From: Heterostelium multicystogenum
Lineage: Eukaryota > Evosea > Eumycetozoa > Acytosteliales > Acytosteliaceae
NCBI GenBank assembly: GCA_003667245.1
Contig: RCNN01000026.1
Span: 154,201 to 218,200 of the forward strand
DNA: 64,000 bases
Direction of reading: 5' to 3'
A program made the translations under genes and the position numbers. A model generated the notes under the pieces. It saw nothing but the letters and a program-made list of their open reading frames with translations, was not told the origin of the DNA and made no database searches. Shown one piece after another: positions 1 to 10,907 of this stretch; the stretch's first letter is position 1; each line of letters starts with the position of its first letter.

Positions 1-360
1 AATTAGCAAATATTAATTCAAAGAATGTTGAACAGCAACATTCAAGCATGAAATCCAACACACAACAATAAATTAATTTAATTTAAAAATGTTGCTGTAG
101 ATTTTTTTATTTTTTTTGTTTATTTTTTTCATTTGGTGGTGGTGATGAACAAACAAAACATTTATTATTGATTTCATTTTAAACATTACCTTTTAATTAT
201 TATTACTACATACTTATTAACATTATTATATATTAATAATTAAGAAATAAACCTTAGATATTAAACTTTTATAAATCATAATTTACAATTTAGATTAATA
301 AATAGATATAAATATTTGTATATAATTAAATATAAAAACAGTATCTGAATAACAACAATA
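1..360. other. AT-rich flank, no gene seen
   Basis: Very AT-rich leader sequence. Only short A/T runs are visible; the last 40 bases look like an A-rich 5' UTR for the short ORF that follows. Confidence 0.5.
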
Positions 361-489
361 TGTCATTTACACCACCCATTCAGCCAGCCCATGCACAAAA
401 GCTATCTTCTGGTCTCAGAACTTCTAGCTCTGGTTTATTGATGGAGAAGAGAAGACAAGAGCAAGAAAATGAGTATGTGTATTTATAGA
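361..489 (+). CDS. short hypothetical ORF or orphan first exon
   Basis: An ATG after an A-rich leader opens about 38 plausible codons (start MSFTPPIQPAHA, end EKRRQEQENE) with unusually high GC for this region. The reading ends at a GTATGT that could be a 5' splice site; read through, it stops at 487-489. I found no convincing second exon before the nucleotidase start at 1145. It may be a micro-gene, a first exon whose partner is lost, or an upstream exon of the nucleotidase. Function unknown. Confidence 0.3.
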
Positions 490-1144
490 GAGATTAATTA
501 ATAACTTTTAATTAGGTTTATTATCAATATCTAAGATTTATTTTGGTTGATCTTCATTCCAACCATTATTGTGGCAACATAAAACAATCATTTTTTTTCA
601 AATTTGTTTTTTAACTTATTAAGTTTAATTTGGTGATATAATATTTACATGCCCATTTGGGATCACCCCCACCCAAACAACCCCAACATCAAAAAATGAC
701 ACACACAAGATTTAAACATTTACATTTTTTTTATTAAATTGGTTGTTTTAAACATACTTTGACTGAAATGGCATAGTTACAACAACATAACCTTTCATTT
801 AAACATTAACATCTATAATACCACCCTTTCCCACCAATTATAATATTTGTAAATAATAATAACTATTAATGAAAAAATTATAAATCATTGAAACACAACT
901 TTAAGGGAAAGTACTAGTTTAAACTTTATATATTATTACTTTGCAAAGTCAATGAAAAATATACAGTACAACTACAATTATTTAGTATTATATATATATT
1001 GCGGCTTTTATAATATTTATTTGTACATATAATATAATATTTATTCCAAACCAATTTCCATCATCATCACTTTTAAAAGTCTACCTTAAATAATATAAAA
1101 ATAGTTTAACAAAACCTCATATATAATATTAATTAAATAATTAA
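490..1144. other. AT-rich spacer / promoter of nucleotidase
   Basis: No coding signal. It contains dense poly-A and poly-T runs, as expected for dictyostelid promoters, and leads into the ATG at 1145. Confidence 0.5.
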
Positions 1145-3129
1145 ATGGATTATATTAGTAAACAGGAAACAAATACTTCTTTAGCAGAAGAAAAGAAATC
1201 ACCTACAACCAAATTTGACCAATTATCATTAAGTAAGATGATTTTGTTAATTTATTAATATTTCAAAAGAAATCCACATATTCTAATTGAATCATTCATT
1301 TAGATGATCTTTCAAATCCACCAACTGATGAAGAGCTTCGAAATTACAAGGATTTACCAGCATCCTTACTTCCACCAATCCACAAGCGTGAGATGTTAAA
1401 GAGAATCTATGTAAACCGTGATTTAAAGTTAGACAGAATCGAATTCTTTGGTTGTAGGTTGAAAAATTTTCAATACGTCAGATCAAATTGATACTAATCA
1501 CAGTCTTTACAGTTGATATGGATTATACTATTGCAGTTTATAATTCACCAGATTTTGAAGAATTGGCATACGATATGGTAATTGACATTTTGATTGGACT
1601 TGGTTATCCAAAATCAATTAAAAAGTTAAAATACGATCCATCTTTCCCAATTCGTGGTTTGTTTTTGGACAAGGAACTTGGAAACTTACTCAAGATTGAT
1701 AGCTTTGGTAATATCATTCTCTGTGTTCATGGTAGACGTACTCTCTCCTCTAAGGAAGCCACCGATCTCTATCCAAGTATGAGAGTACCAAGTGATGACA
1801 TTGGAAAGCGTTTCTATCTCTTGAATACCTTGTTCACTTTACCAGAAGCTTGTTTGTACAGTGATCTTGTCGAGCATTTGGAAAAGGAGAGCAACTTGAA
1901 GCTCACTGAAGAAGTTGCTGACGAACAGCAACAACAAAACTCACCTCCATTGACCAGTTTGCACCAAAATGCTGATCACATGGCTATTGAAGGTGATGTA
2001 TCATACACTAATCTCTTCCAAGACGTTCGTGAAGCAATGGACTTGGTTCACAATGATGGTAGTTTGAAATCTAAAGTTTTGGATGATATGCCAAGGTAAG
2101 AATATATTTAAAACTAACTTCTATGTACTTTTTATTAATTTACAATTCTATTTCATTATAGATATATTAAAAAAACTAATCCATCAGTTCTTTTTGATAG
2201 AATGAGACAAAATGGAAATAAAGTTTTCCTCTTAACTAATAGTGAATTTTATTACACTAACAAAGTTATGTCTTATCTTTTGAACGACACTAATCCAAAT
2301 TATAAATCATGGCGTGATTATTTCGGTATGTAAAAATATGGTAAACTCTTTCACTTTTAATATTAATAATACTTAATCTGTGATTAGATTTAATCATTGT
2401 CGGTGCAGATAAGCCAAGATTCTTCTCTGAAGGTACAACCATCAGAGAGGTCGATATCAATACTGGCAATTTGATGATTACCAAAGTAAAGGACAGATTC
2501 GAACCAGGTAAGGTTTACCATGGTGGTTCTCTCTCTTTGGTCCAAAAGCTCACTGGAGCTAAGGGTAGCCGTGTTTTTATATACTGGAGACCATATCTTT
2601 GCCGATATTATCAAGTCCAAAAAAAACTCATGGTTGGAGAAATCTTCTTGTTGTACCAGAGCTTCAGCATGAATTACAAGTCTTTGTAAATATCATTTTT
2701 CAAAAACAATATCTGTACCTCGAAGGTATACTAATCTTTTCCATTTTATTGATTAACTTTATAGAGCGAAGAAAAGAAAACAACTCTTCATTTATTGAAT
2801 TTAGAATTCATGCGTGCAGAAATCTACCGTGGATTGGACGCTGAGAGCACCACCCCACCTGATATCTCAGTCTTGCACGCTCATATCAAAGAAGCAAGAG
2901 ACAAGTTGAATTCAGCTTTCAACAAGTACTTTGGTAGTCTATTCAAGACTGGTTCGCATGCAACCTTCTTCTCTATGCAAGTCCAAAAGATATGCTGATC
3001 TCTACACCCAGTGACTATCTCAATCTTCTCAACTATCCATTGTTCTATAACTTCTGTGCTAACGTCAACGCAATGCCACACGAGAATCTGGGTGGTGATG
3101 CCTCATCAATCGATAAAATGTCTAATTAA
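1145..3129 (+). CDS. HAD-family cytosolic 5'-nucleotidase (NT5C2/NT5DC-like)
   Basis: Predicted to dephosphorylate nucleoside monophosphates in the cytosol. HAD motif I (FGFDMDYTIAVY) is formed by splicing across the intron 1454-1512, and motif II is KVFLLTNS in the exon after 2161. The family C-terminus (GSLFKTGSHATFFSMQ, then YADLY, NYPLFYNF, ANVNAMPHE) is present. Introns fit 1233-1303, 1454-1512, 2096-2161, 2326-2387 and 2686-2764. The frame must shift at about 2575 (T run), 2622 (A run), 2986 (A run) and 3008 (C run) to keep homology, so no single ORF spans it. Member of the 5_nucleotid family; the exact substrate (IMP/GMP versus an orphan NT5DC role) cannot be told. The acidic catalytic residues DMD are intact. 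Confidence 0.85.
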
Positions 3130-3343
3130 AGAAAAACCTTTGAGCTTGGTGATATAAACTTTGTCTTATTATTTCGAGTAAATAGTTTCATCAATTACTT
3201 CAATATCTCTGTTGTAGAGAAACCTTCTTTTTTGTCCAGAGCTACAACATATTTTAAATGAATTAAAAGAATATTTTGTTTATTTATAAAATATTGATTT
3301 AAGAAACTAAGAATGAATATGAGAGAATTTCTGATTTTTGTTA

Positions 3344-3483
3344 TTACCAGTTTCCTCCTCTCCAATCTCCACCTCTCCAGTTTCCTCCTCTCCAGTCACC
3401 TCCGTGCCAGTAATCACCACCACCTTGGCCATCACAGTCACGTTAGCTGACTCTCCTGATTGGACTCCATTGGAAGAACCCAT
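3344..3483 (-). CDS. tiny Gly/Trp-rich protein, frameshifted
   Basis: An ATG at 3483 starts MGSSNGVQSGESANVT. One base out of frame, the sequence continues as a tandem GGDWRGGNW repeat, two full units, and stops at 3346. The repeat reads cleanly at protein level (G, W, D, N and R only), whereas the other frame turns into a less ordered Val/Glu tract. I infer a roughly 45-residue protein with one indel near codons 16-18. No family recognised; a short glycine-rich dictyostelid protein is the closest description. Confidence 0.4.
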
Positions 3484-3950
3484 ATTTTACTGAAGTCATA
3501 CTAGCAAGTGGTTGACCTAGTTTGTTCAAATTTTCTAAATTACAAATTTACATTAATATCAAACTAACATATACATATAAATATTGTTTTACCCAAGATT
3601 GTCATATAAATGTTATAAGTAATTTTAATAAGTTATTCTACTACTTAATATTTGATATTGAAATTAATTCTTGTTCCTATTTATAATGGTTTACATAGCT
3701 CATTTAATACCCAACTTTTACTTTAAATCTTTTATCAATTTCTTACATTTTAAAATCAATTGAAAAGATGAGATGATGACTAGTTTAATAAATAACTTTT
3801 GATTTAAAAAAGGATATTACTACTAAACTGAAAATTAAATTAACTATTGTCTTTCTATTATAGTATAGAATTTACATTTCAAAACACATTATCATTTACA
3901 GTTTTATTGAATTAAAATTACAAAGACCTTGCTGTGTACCTATAGTTATT
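3484..3950. other. AT-rich spacer, nothing recognised
   Basis: Non-coding, AT-rich, between the upstream side of the small Gly/Trp ORF and the 3' end of the prenyltransferase gene. No RNA gene or repeat recognised. Confidence 0.5.
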
Positions 3951-5205
3951 TTACTTCGATACTATAATAGTATCATTTGAATGGTGGGTGAACTTTCTAT
4001 TATCTGCAATTCTTCCTTTAAACAATAATTTGATTTTGGATTGATTGCTCTTATTTGGTTTGAATTTATCTATTAATATTGTTTGTGGTGTAGGATACCA
4101 ATAACTTCCTTGTTTTTGTATACTTCCACATCCCAATGTCGACAATGAGTTGGTATTATAGAATTCATTCATCAATTCGATATCACTTCTTTTCAATTCA
4201 TAATCTTTAGAATTTGCCACTGATCTTGCAAAAATATGATCATAAAGGATTGATCTAAACTATTAATGTTAATGTCAATGGTATTGTTAGTTAATACTCT
4301 CTTGTCATATCCATTTAAAACTAATACATACTTGTTTAATATTAAAATAACTGTGTGGTGAAACTGTGAAGTATAAGTCTTCTGATCCATCTTCGGAGAT
4401 AATAGGAGGCCTTCCGTCAGTAACAAATCTATCAAAACCAATATATAGATCCACTGGTCCAACTGGTACTCCATAGTATCTCTCTATCAATTCATTCTTG
4501 GATGGTACTATGATATATATTGTGTTAATTATTAATTGAAAATTGATTTATTATATATAACTTACATTTTTGATGAGTTTGGAAATATTCAATCGAAAGT
4601 TTAGATATGATTTCAGTCGTGGATGTGATATTGGTTCCAAATAATAAAAGGTGATTTTTACAATGTTCGGTCTTTTTCATTAGGGATTCCATTAGCTTTT
4701 CCAAGTTGTCATCATTTCCAATCCTACAGAATTCTTTCCACTCCCCATAAAAAATAATCCTGATACCAAGTGACAAGAAAATTTCCATGAGTGACTTCTC
4801 AGTATTAAAGCAATTCAGTCCCCATAGGTACTTTATAAATTTAGGATAGTACTCTGGCCCTCTCTTTTCAAGTGTAGGGAACCACATTGGATATATTACA
4901 GTATGAATTCCATGCTCCATCATCATGATTGTTATTTCTATCATTCTCTTAAATGCGCTTAAAGAGTAATCATTCCAATTTATTTCTATTACATTATCTT
5001 TACCATCTAATAAATTAAAGATATTTATCTTTTTAGTATTTTAAAGGTGTAGTTTATTATAAAGATACCTACTTTTAGTATTTACAGTTTCTTTTTATTA
5101 AATGACTTCTTCTAGTTCCATCATAGGCAAAAGACTAATGTTTTAGTACCTGAGTTTTTGAACTATATGTGAAATTTCTTTTGATGATTTATCTATAAAT
5201 TCCAT
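3951..5205 (-). CDS. divergent cis-prenyltransferase (UPP synthase fold)
   Basis: Several exons assemble a cis-prenyltransferase. The N-terminal exon carries FAYDGTRR (5108-5125), matching family region I (MDGNRR) with the catalytic Asp. The middle exon has GIHTVIYPMWFP..KRGPEYYPKFIKYLWGL, LGIRIIFYGEW and TEHCKNHLLLFGTN..TEI, in family order. The next exon has VDLYIGFDRF..LYF, followed by FRSILYDHIFARSV. Such enzymes chain isopentenyl diphosphate into Z-polyprenyl (dolichyl-type) diphosphates. The usual IRTGGE motif is replaced by IGFDRF, so this is not a standard dolichol synthase; it may be a short-chain or specialised-metabolite enzyme. Start ATG at 5205; the boundary around 5139-5152 is unclear (a 15-base gap too short for an intron, or an indel). 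An intron near 4208-4330 joins the last exon. Confidence 0.7.
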
Positions 5206-6645
5206 TCTTATTCTACAAATATATAAAAATACAATCAATAATGCTTAGAATATTATTAGTTAGTTGTTTATATAATGAAAAAGATAATTCTATCTTATTT
5301 ATATCATTCACTAAGAGAAAAGATATTCTAAAAATCTGTTAAAATAGCAAACATGCATGCTTCAAATGGTTTTATCTTAGTCCAACAAGGGTCAAGTACT
5401 TGGTCCAACTACCAGCAAGAACTTGTGAGTTTGGATAAATTTCACCTAACCATTACAATCAATCGTTCATAATCAATCAAGACAAGCAATGATTTAATTA
5501 ATTAATAAGTTGTTTTTAGGAGCTTTCTTTTTTTGACGAAAAAACAAGATCATGATTTATCGATTCTACAAAATGGGTCACACTCGCTTTGATGGTCCAC
5601 CAAAGAACTAGTAAAAAACCAAAAAAAAAAAAATTTAGCTGATCTCAAAGTATCCTGGAGGGTGAGATCTATTACAATTTTTATTGGGAGTTTTAACTGT
5701 TGTTTTCAAATAAGATTGAATCAACAGGGTTCCAACAATAGGATGGTTGACAAGTAGTCTTGGTTAATTTATAGATCCAAATTATAATAATTCTATGTTA
5801 AGTAGATGTTAAGATTCTATTGATACATTTATAGAATCATCACCCTCCTTGTTGTGAGTTCACGAACTATCAACCTAAGGAGCGAATCATAATTCTCTTA
5901 GTTACATGTTTTTAGATAATTCATAAAGTCTAATAAAAACAGCATAATAACTTATATGATATTAGAAAAAAAAGAATATATATTGGTTTTGACCAAAATC
6001 TTCAACTCACTTCTGTGATTGTTTTCTAGACTTTATATCTTCATAAACTATGTTATTAATATAATATATCAAATCATGACGAGCATTGAGTTATCATTAT
6101 ATTCTCAAGAGGAAGTACATTGTGACATATGTCATTGTAATCGATATAGATAGTATTTTGTAGTAAACTAAGAATATGTCAAAGATAGATATTTATTTTT
6201 GTTTTCACAATATGAAATAAAAGATAGATATTAATAAATCATGAACAAACAACTAACAATTATTTGAAATTAATTTTTTGAATCTGAATCACCCAACTAG
6301 TTGTTATCACACAAATAATGTAAAACTTTATTCACACTATTAAATCAAAACCAAAAAACAAACGATACTATTGAAATTATTTATAGTTTTTTAACAAATA
6401 AATATAAATAATTCAAATGTATTAATAAAAGTTTTTGGAAAAAACTATAGATACATTTTATATTTATCATTTGGACAAATATTTTCAATGAAATTATTAA
6501 TATTAGATAGATTTGAGTCTTTTCCAAAGACTATAAATTAAAAATTTTGATTCCATGGAAATATCATCATAAACATAAAGAAAACAAAATCAAACAAAAA
6601 CACAAACTACAAAGAAATATCCATACACTAAAAAAAAGAAAGACT
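5206..6645. other. 1.4 kb gene-poor AT-rich region
   Basis: Mostly non-coding. It holds one possible gene remnant (5353-5638). The rest has A/T runs and no RNA gene that I can recognise. The last 100 bases are an A-rich leader for the LysM protein gene. Confidence 0.5.
5353..5638 (+). pseudogene. possible small spliced gene or remnant
   Basis: ATG starts MHASNGFILVQQGSSTWSNY, then a GTGAGT donor, and a TTTTTAG acceptor 90 bases on. The following frame reads ELSFFDEKTRS, a TGA, then FIDSTKWVTLALMVHQ and a Lys-rich end at a TAG. Codon use is more GC-rich than the flanks. The in-frame TGA argues for decay or a base error. No family recognised. Confidence 0.25.
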
Positions 6646-7735
6646 ATGTTAAAATTATTAATATTAGTAATTTTTGTAACTATTGCTCAAGCTGTCCCTT
6701 TTGGACAAGTTTTCAGCTCTGAAAGCATCATTTTATAATGATGCTGGATTTGGATCATGCGTAAGTGTATTTGTATACAAAAATGTATTTATTAAAAATA
6801 GTTAATAATTTACATGGTTTAAATTAATTAGGGTTCCCAAATAAATGCTGCTAGTGAAATGTTGGTCGCTATCCCACATGCCCATTTTACCTCGATGAAT
6901 CCAAATAATGATCCACTCTGCAATAATGTATTTATCAAAGTTACTTACAATGGAAAGTCCATCACAATTCCAGTCAAAGATAAATGTCCATCATGTAATA
7001 ATAACAAAATTGATTTATCACTTCCTGCTTTTTCTGCACTTGCCAATCCTGATGTAGGAATTATTCAAGTTCAATGGGAATATGTTAATTCTGCTGGTTC
7101 TTCATCATCTTCCTCTACTACATCAATTTTTTCTGGATCAACTACCAGTAGTGGTAGATTAATTACAGTAGTTTCTGGTGATACTTGTTATGGTGTTTGG
7201 GACATCAAAATGTGGAAACAATTGGGATATGGGAGCATTCACTCAAAGTAACCCAGGAATCAACTGTGCTGCACTCCAAATTGGACAACAATTAAGTTGT
7301 GGTGGTATCTCTATAGGATCAACTAGCTCATCATCAGGTTCATCCTCAGGTTCAACTTCCTCTGGAAGTAGAACCATCACTGTAGTATCAGGTGATACCT
7401 GTTATGGTGTTTGGACATCGAAATGTGGAAACAATTGGGATATGGGAGCATTCACACAAAGTAACCCAGGAATCAACTGTGCTTCCCTTCAAATTGGTCA
7501 ACAACTAAGTTGTGGTGGTAGCTCTGTAATTTCATCTAGCCCATCATCTGGACCATCAATACCATCTACCTCTGCTACCTCTGGAGGTAGAATCATCACT
7601 GTAGTATCAGGTGATACCTGTTATGGTGTTTGGACATCAAAATGTGGACACAATTGGGATATGGGAGCATTCACTCAAAGTAACCCAGGAATCAACTGTG
7701 CCGCCCTCCAAATTGGTCAACAACTTAAATGTTAA
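6646..7735 (+). CDS. secreted double-psi barrel (expansin-like) protein with three LysM domains
   Basis: A signal peptide (MLKLLILVIFVTIAQA) precedes a small barwin/expansin-like barrel (FYNDAGFGSCGSQINA, CNNVFIKVTYNGKSI, VKDKCPSCNNNKIDLS, FSALANPDVGIIQVQW). A Ser/Thr linker then leads to three LysM domains with the Cys-bearing pattern common in fungal LysM (GDTCYGVWTSKCGNNW, NPGINCA, LQIGQQLSC), separated by further Ser/Gly linkers. Predicted to bind cell-wall glycans such as chitin or peptidoglycan outside the cell. Intron 6761-6831. Two indels break it: near 6719, and an extra G at 7199-7201. The second is proved internally, because the other two LysM copies have GG, not GGG, at the same place. 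Confidence 0.8.
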
Positions 7736-8595
7736 AATTCAAAAACTCATTACCTTCTACATCTATCTGATGATTGTCAATAAAGATAATATTAGATCAC
7801 ATCTATTTGATTAAATATGGGTTTACATCAACTTACATTGAAGAAATAAATAAAAAACAAATAAAAAAGGAATGGTATCTATTTCGAATGATGATTGGGG
7901 TTTTAGATATGCCTTGCGACACGTCTAAGGGGTTCACCGACGGGATGAACCGCTACTAGAGTGATTCAGTCCACTGAAGTTAGTGACAATTCTTGATGTA
8001 TGTTTTGGTAGTAATTACCTAAATATGATGGAGTCTTCATTGATTGTCATTCGATTGTCCAATCCCAATAAACTAAAAACTAAACTGACATTATCAATCA
8101 AGGAATACTCCTACTTTAAAATCTTTATGGTACTATCAAATGTTTGTAATTTTTCTTATTTAATTCTTATTCATGAGATTTTGTGTTTTTAATAATGCAA
8201 AACCAATATTGAATATTTTAATTAAATCTTGAAATTCAAAGTGTAACGATCAAATAATTAGTCATTAGACTGATCCATCCATCAATCAATCAATGAATCA
8301 CAAATAATAACTACGACTACAAATTCATTAGTATCTATGTGCTATTTTTGTTTGAATAACCAAGAAATATAAGCTATAACCATAATTATGAGGTGTAGAT
8401 TATTTGACAATGTTACATCACACACACTCACATTCATTTTCTTTAGAATGTAAAAATTAAATATTAAAATTTTAATAATTTAAAAAATTATAAATTAGAA
8501 GATACTTTATTAATGAAGTTAAACAATCCATCATCATTCACTATTCAATCAATCAATCAATTAATTACAAATTAAACCAAACTTAATCAAAAGCA
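7736..8595. other. spacer containing a dispersed repeat
   Basis: Holds the repeat copy at 7862-8072. From about 8200 on it is AT-rich leader for the SppA gene, with TCAATCAATCAA runs at 8275-8295 and 8545-8562. Confidence 0.5.
7862..8072 (+). repeat. dispersed repeat, copy A
   Basis: About 210 bases match the reverse complement of 39465-39692 at roughly 75-80% by eye. Shared blocks include GGAATGGTATCTATTTCGAA, TTTTAGATATGCCTTGCGAC, GTGACAATTCT, TATGTTTTGGTAG and CCAATCCCAATAA. It starts about 125 bases after the stop of a secreted-protein gene and is in the same orientation. No terminal repeats or target-site duplication are obvious. It could be a degenerate mobile element, a non-coding RNA family, or a fragment of a gene family read from the other strand. 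Confidence 0.65.
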
Positions 8596-10552
8596 ATGTC
8601 ATTGTCCAAATATCAGTTTGACTTCTCAAAGAGATATGAAGAGTTGTATAAATTGGTCTCAAACTATGTCCAAGAACATCCTTACAAGACTGCTCAGTTT
8701 TCATTGATGATCGGATGGATCTTCTTCAAATCTGCTCTTAAAAATATCGTTCAATCATCCCAAAAAATACTCTGATCGAAATCGATGTAGCCAATGTCAA
8801 CGTTGTCACCGTAGGTTGTCCACTTCCGACTCCTTCACATTATCATATCATTCCAATACTCATACACTTCTATCTGTTTTACTTTGTTACTTACCTTTAC
8901 AGACACCATTGTCAACATTGGAACAATTTCTAGAGCCAACAACCCTTTATTTTAGAGATCTTGTTGATGGTATCAGAAAGGCTGCTGATCACAGCAATAT
9001 TGATGGTATCATTTTCCGTGTGGGTACTCATTTCCAGATGTCATTTGCTCATATTCAAGAGATCCGTGATGCCGTTTCCTACTTGAGATCCAAGGGTAAG
9101 AAGTCCATCTTCTATGCTGACACTTTTGGTGAATTTTCAAATGCCAATATTACATATTATCTTGCCTCCGCTTTCGAGTAAGTATTTAGTGATAAAGAAT
9201 ATTCAAATGTACTAACCATCTCTAAAGGACCATCTATATGTCTCCTGTTGGCGGTGTTAACATTATAAACTGGGGAATCGATTCACCATTTTTGAAGAAT
9301 GCATTGGAAAAGCTTGAAATTGTTCCAGAGTTTATTAGAAGAAAAGAATACAAGTCTGCTGCTAACATGTTTCACTGAGGAAAGATGACTGGTCCAGAAA
9401 GAGAGAGTATGCAATCAATTTTTGATAGCATATTTGGTCAAATGATTGAGGGAATTGCCAAAGACAGAAATCTCCCAGTCGAGGACGTAAGCCGTTATTT
9501 TGCAACTGGTCCATTTTCAGCAGCAAAATCAGTCGAATTGAAATTGGTCGATAAACTTGCCTATTTGCCAGATGCTTATGATGAGATTAAAGGTATTGCT
9601 AAGGATGAAGAAACAAAAGACCAAGCCAAGTCCAAAGAAAAGAAATCAAAGGTAAACACCATCTATTTAAGTAAATATTTGTCATTGAATGGAAGACTCT
9701 ATGAACCAGGAACATCAAAGAAGAACAAGATTGCCTATATCAATGCGGAGGGAGCGATTACCTGTGGTAAATCACTTAACAAGATGAATGGTGGACCAAC
9801 AATTGGTGCTGAATCACTCACTTTAGCAATTAGAGCTGCTACCCAAGATAAGTCAATCAAAGCTATTATCATGCGTGTTGATTCTCCAGGAGGAAGCTAC
9901 CAAGCTAGTTGCATTGTTCACCGTGAGATCGAGAGAGCAAAGAAGGCGGTAAGAAGATTGTCGTAGTCATGGGTTCTTGTGCTGCATCAGGTGGATATTT
10001 CATTTCTTGTAATGCTGACAAAATCGTAGCTGCAAATGGAACATTCACTGGTTCGATTGGTGTTTTGCTTGGTAAATTCAATATTAGAAAACCAATGGAG
10101 AAACTTGGATTTAAATTCGATACTCTCAAAGTAAATGTACAACATGAAGATACAGGAGACAACAGTAATCTATTCTCAGCTCTTTACAACTACAATGAGA
10201 GTCAACTTAAGGCTATCAACTTTGAACTAGATGCTATTTATGATGACTTCACCTCCAAAGTTGCTGAGGGTAGAAACCTCACCAAGGAACAAGTAGAACA
10301 AGTTGCTCGTGGTCGTGTTTGGACTGGTCAACAGCTTTTGAGAATAAGTTGGTCGACAGAATCGGTGGACTCAATGAAGCAATCGAAGAAACCAAAGAGT
10401 TGCTTAAGCTTAGCAGTGACGACAAGATTGAATTGATCCCATTCCCAAGAGACAGCTTAATCAAGCAAATCTTATCATCAACATCACCCTACAACTCAGA
10501 GGAAATCGACAAAAAGGGTGTTTCCACTTGGAATCAGCAGTTCAGGAATTAG
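8596..10552 (+). CDS. SppA-type serine peptidase (family S49)
   Basis: A membrane-associated protease of the signal peptide peptidase A group. An N-terminal hydrophobic stretch (TAQFSLMIGWIFF) is followed by two S49 domains. The second carries IKAIIMRVDSPGGS and MGSCAASGGYF; the Ser in AASGG is the expected nucleophile. The end (KLVDRIGGLNEAIEE) matches the family. Introns lie at about 8811-8901 and 9180-9228. Homology shifts frame near 8750, at 9371 and 9382 (two indels 11 bases apart), near 9949 and at 10334. SppA proteins with fused tandem domains occur in bacteria and plastids; where this one sits in the amoeba cannot be told from sequence. Confidence 0.85.
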
Positions 10553-10907
10553 CACAATGTCGAAGCCCATCATGATGATCGGAACTATTTTTTCATTATT
10601 CAATCATGCTTTCTGCTATTTTACCAAAAACAAATCATGACCTATCTTAAAAATGAATCAAATAGACAAAATGTGTCAATCCAAATGGACTCGTCCATAA
10701 ACCTTTTTTAAATAATCAAATGCTTTTAAATCTTTTAAACAAATAAACCAATCTGTATTTATCAATCATTATTCATGCTACATTTAATAATATGTATTAT
10801 TTTATTATTAATTATATATGTATAATCTATTTCTAAAACTATTTAACTAAATGAGCTGTTGAGGATGAAAAATATTAGATCATTTCTAGCCAATTGAGAA
10901 TTCATAA
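10553..10907. other. convergent 3' spacer
   Basis: AT-rich region between the 3' ends of the SppA (+) and DNAJC11-like (-) genes. Nothing recognised beyond possible polyadenylation signals. Confidence 0.5.

Noticed and set aside
7897..7951. tRNA-like or snRNA-like structure in the dispersed repeat
   Set aside because: The GGTTCA..TGAACC hairpin is real, but there is no cloverleaf, Sm site or U-snRNA sequence match.
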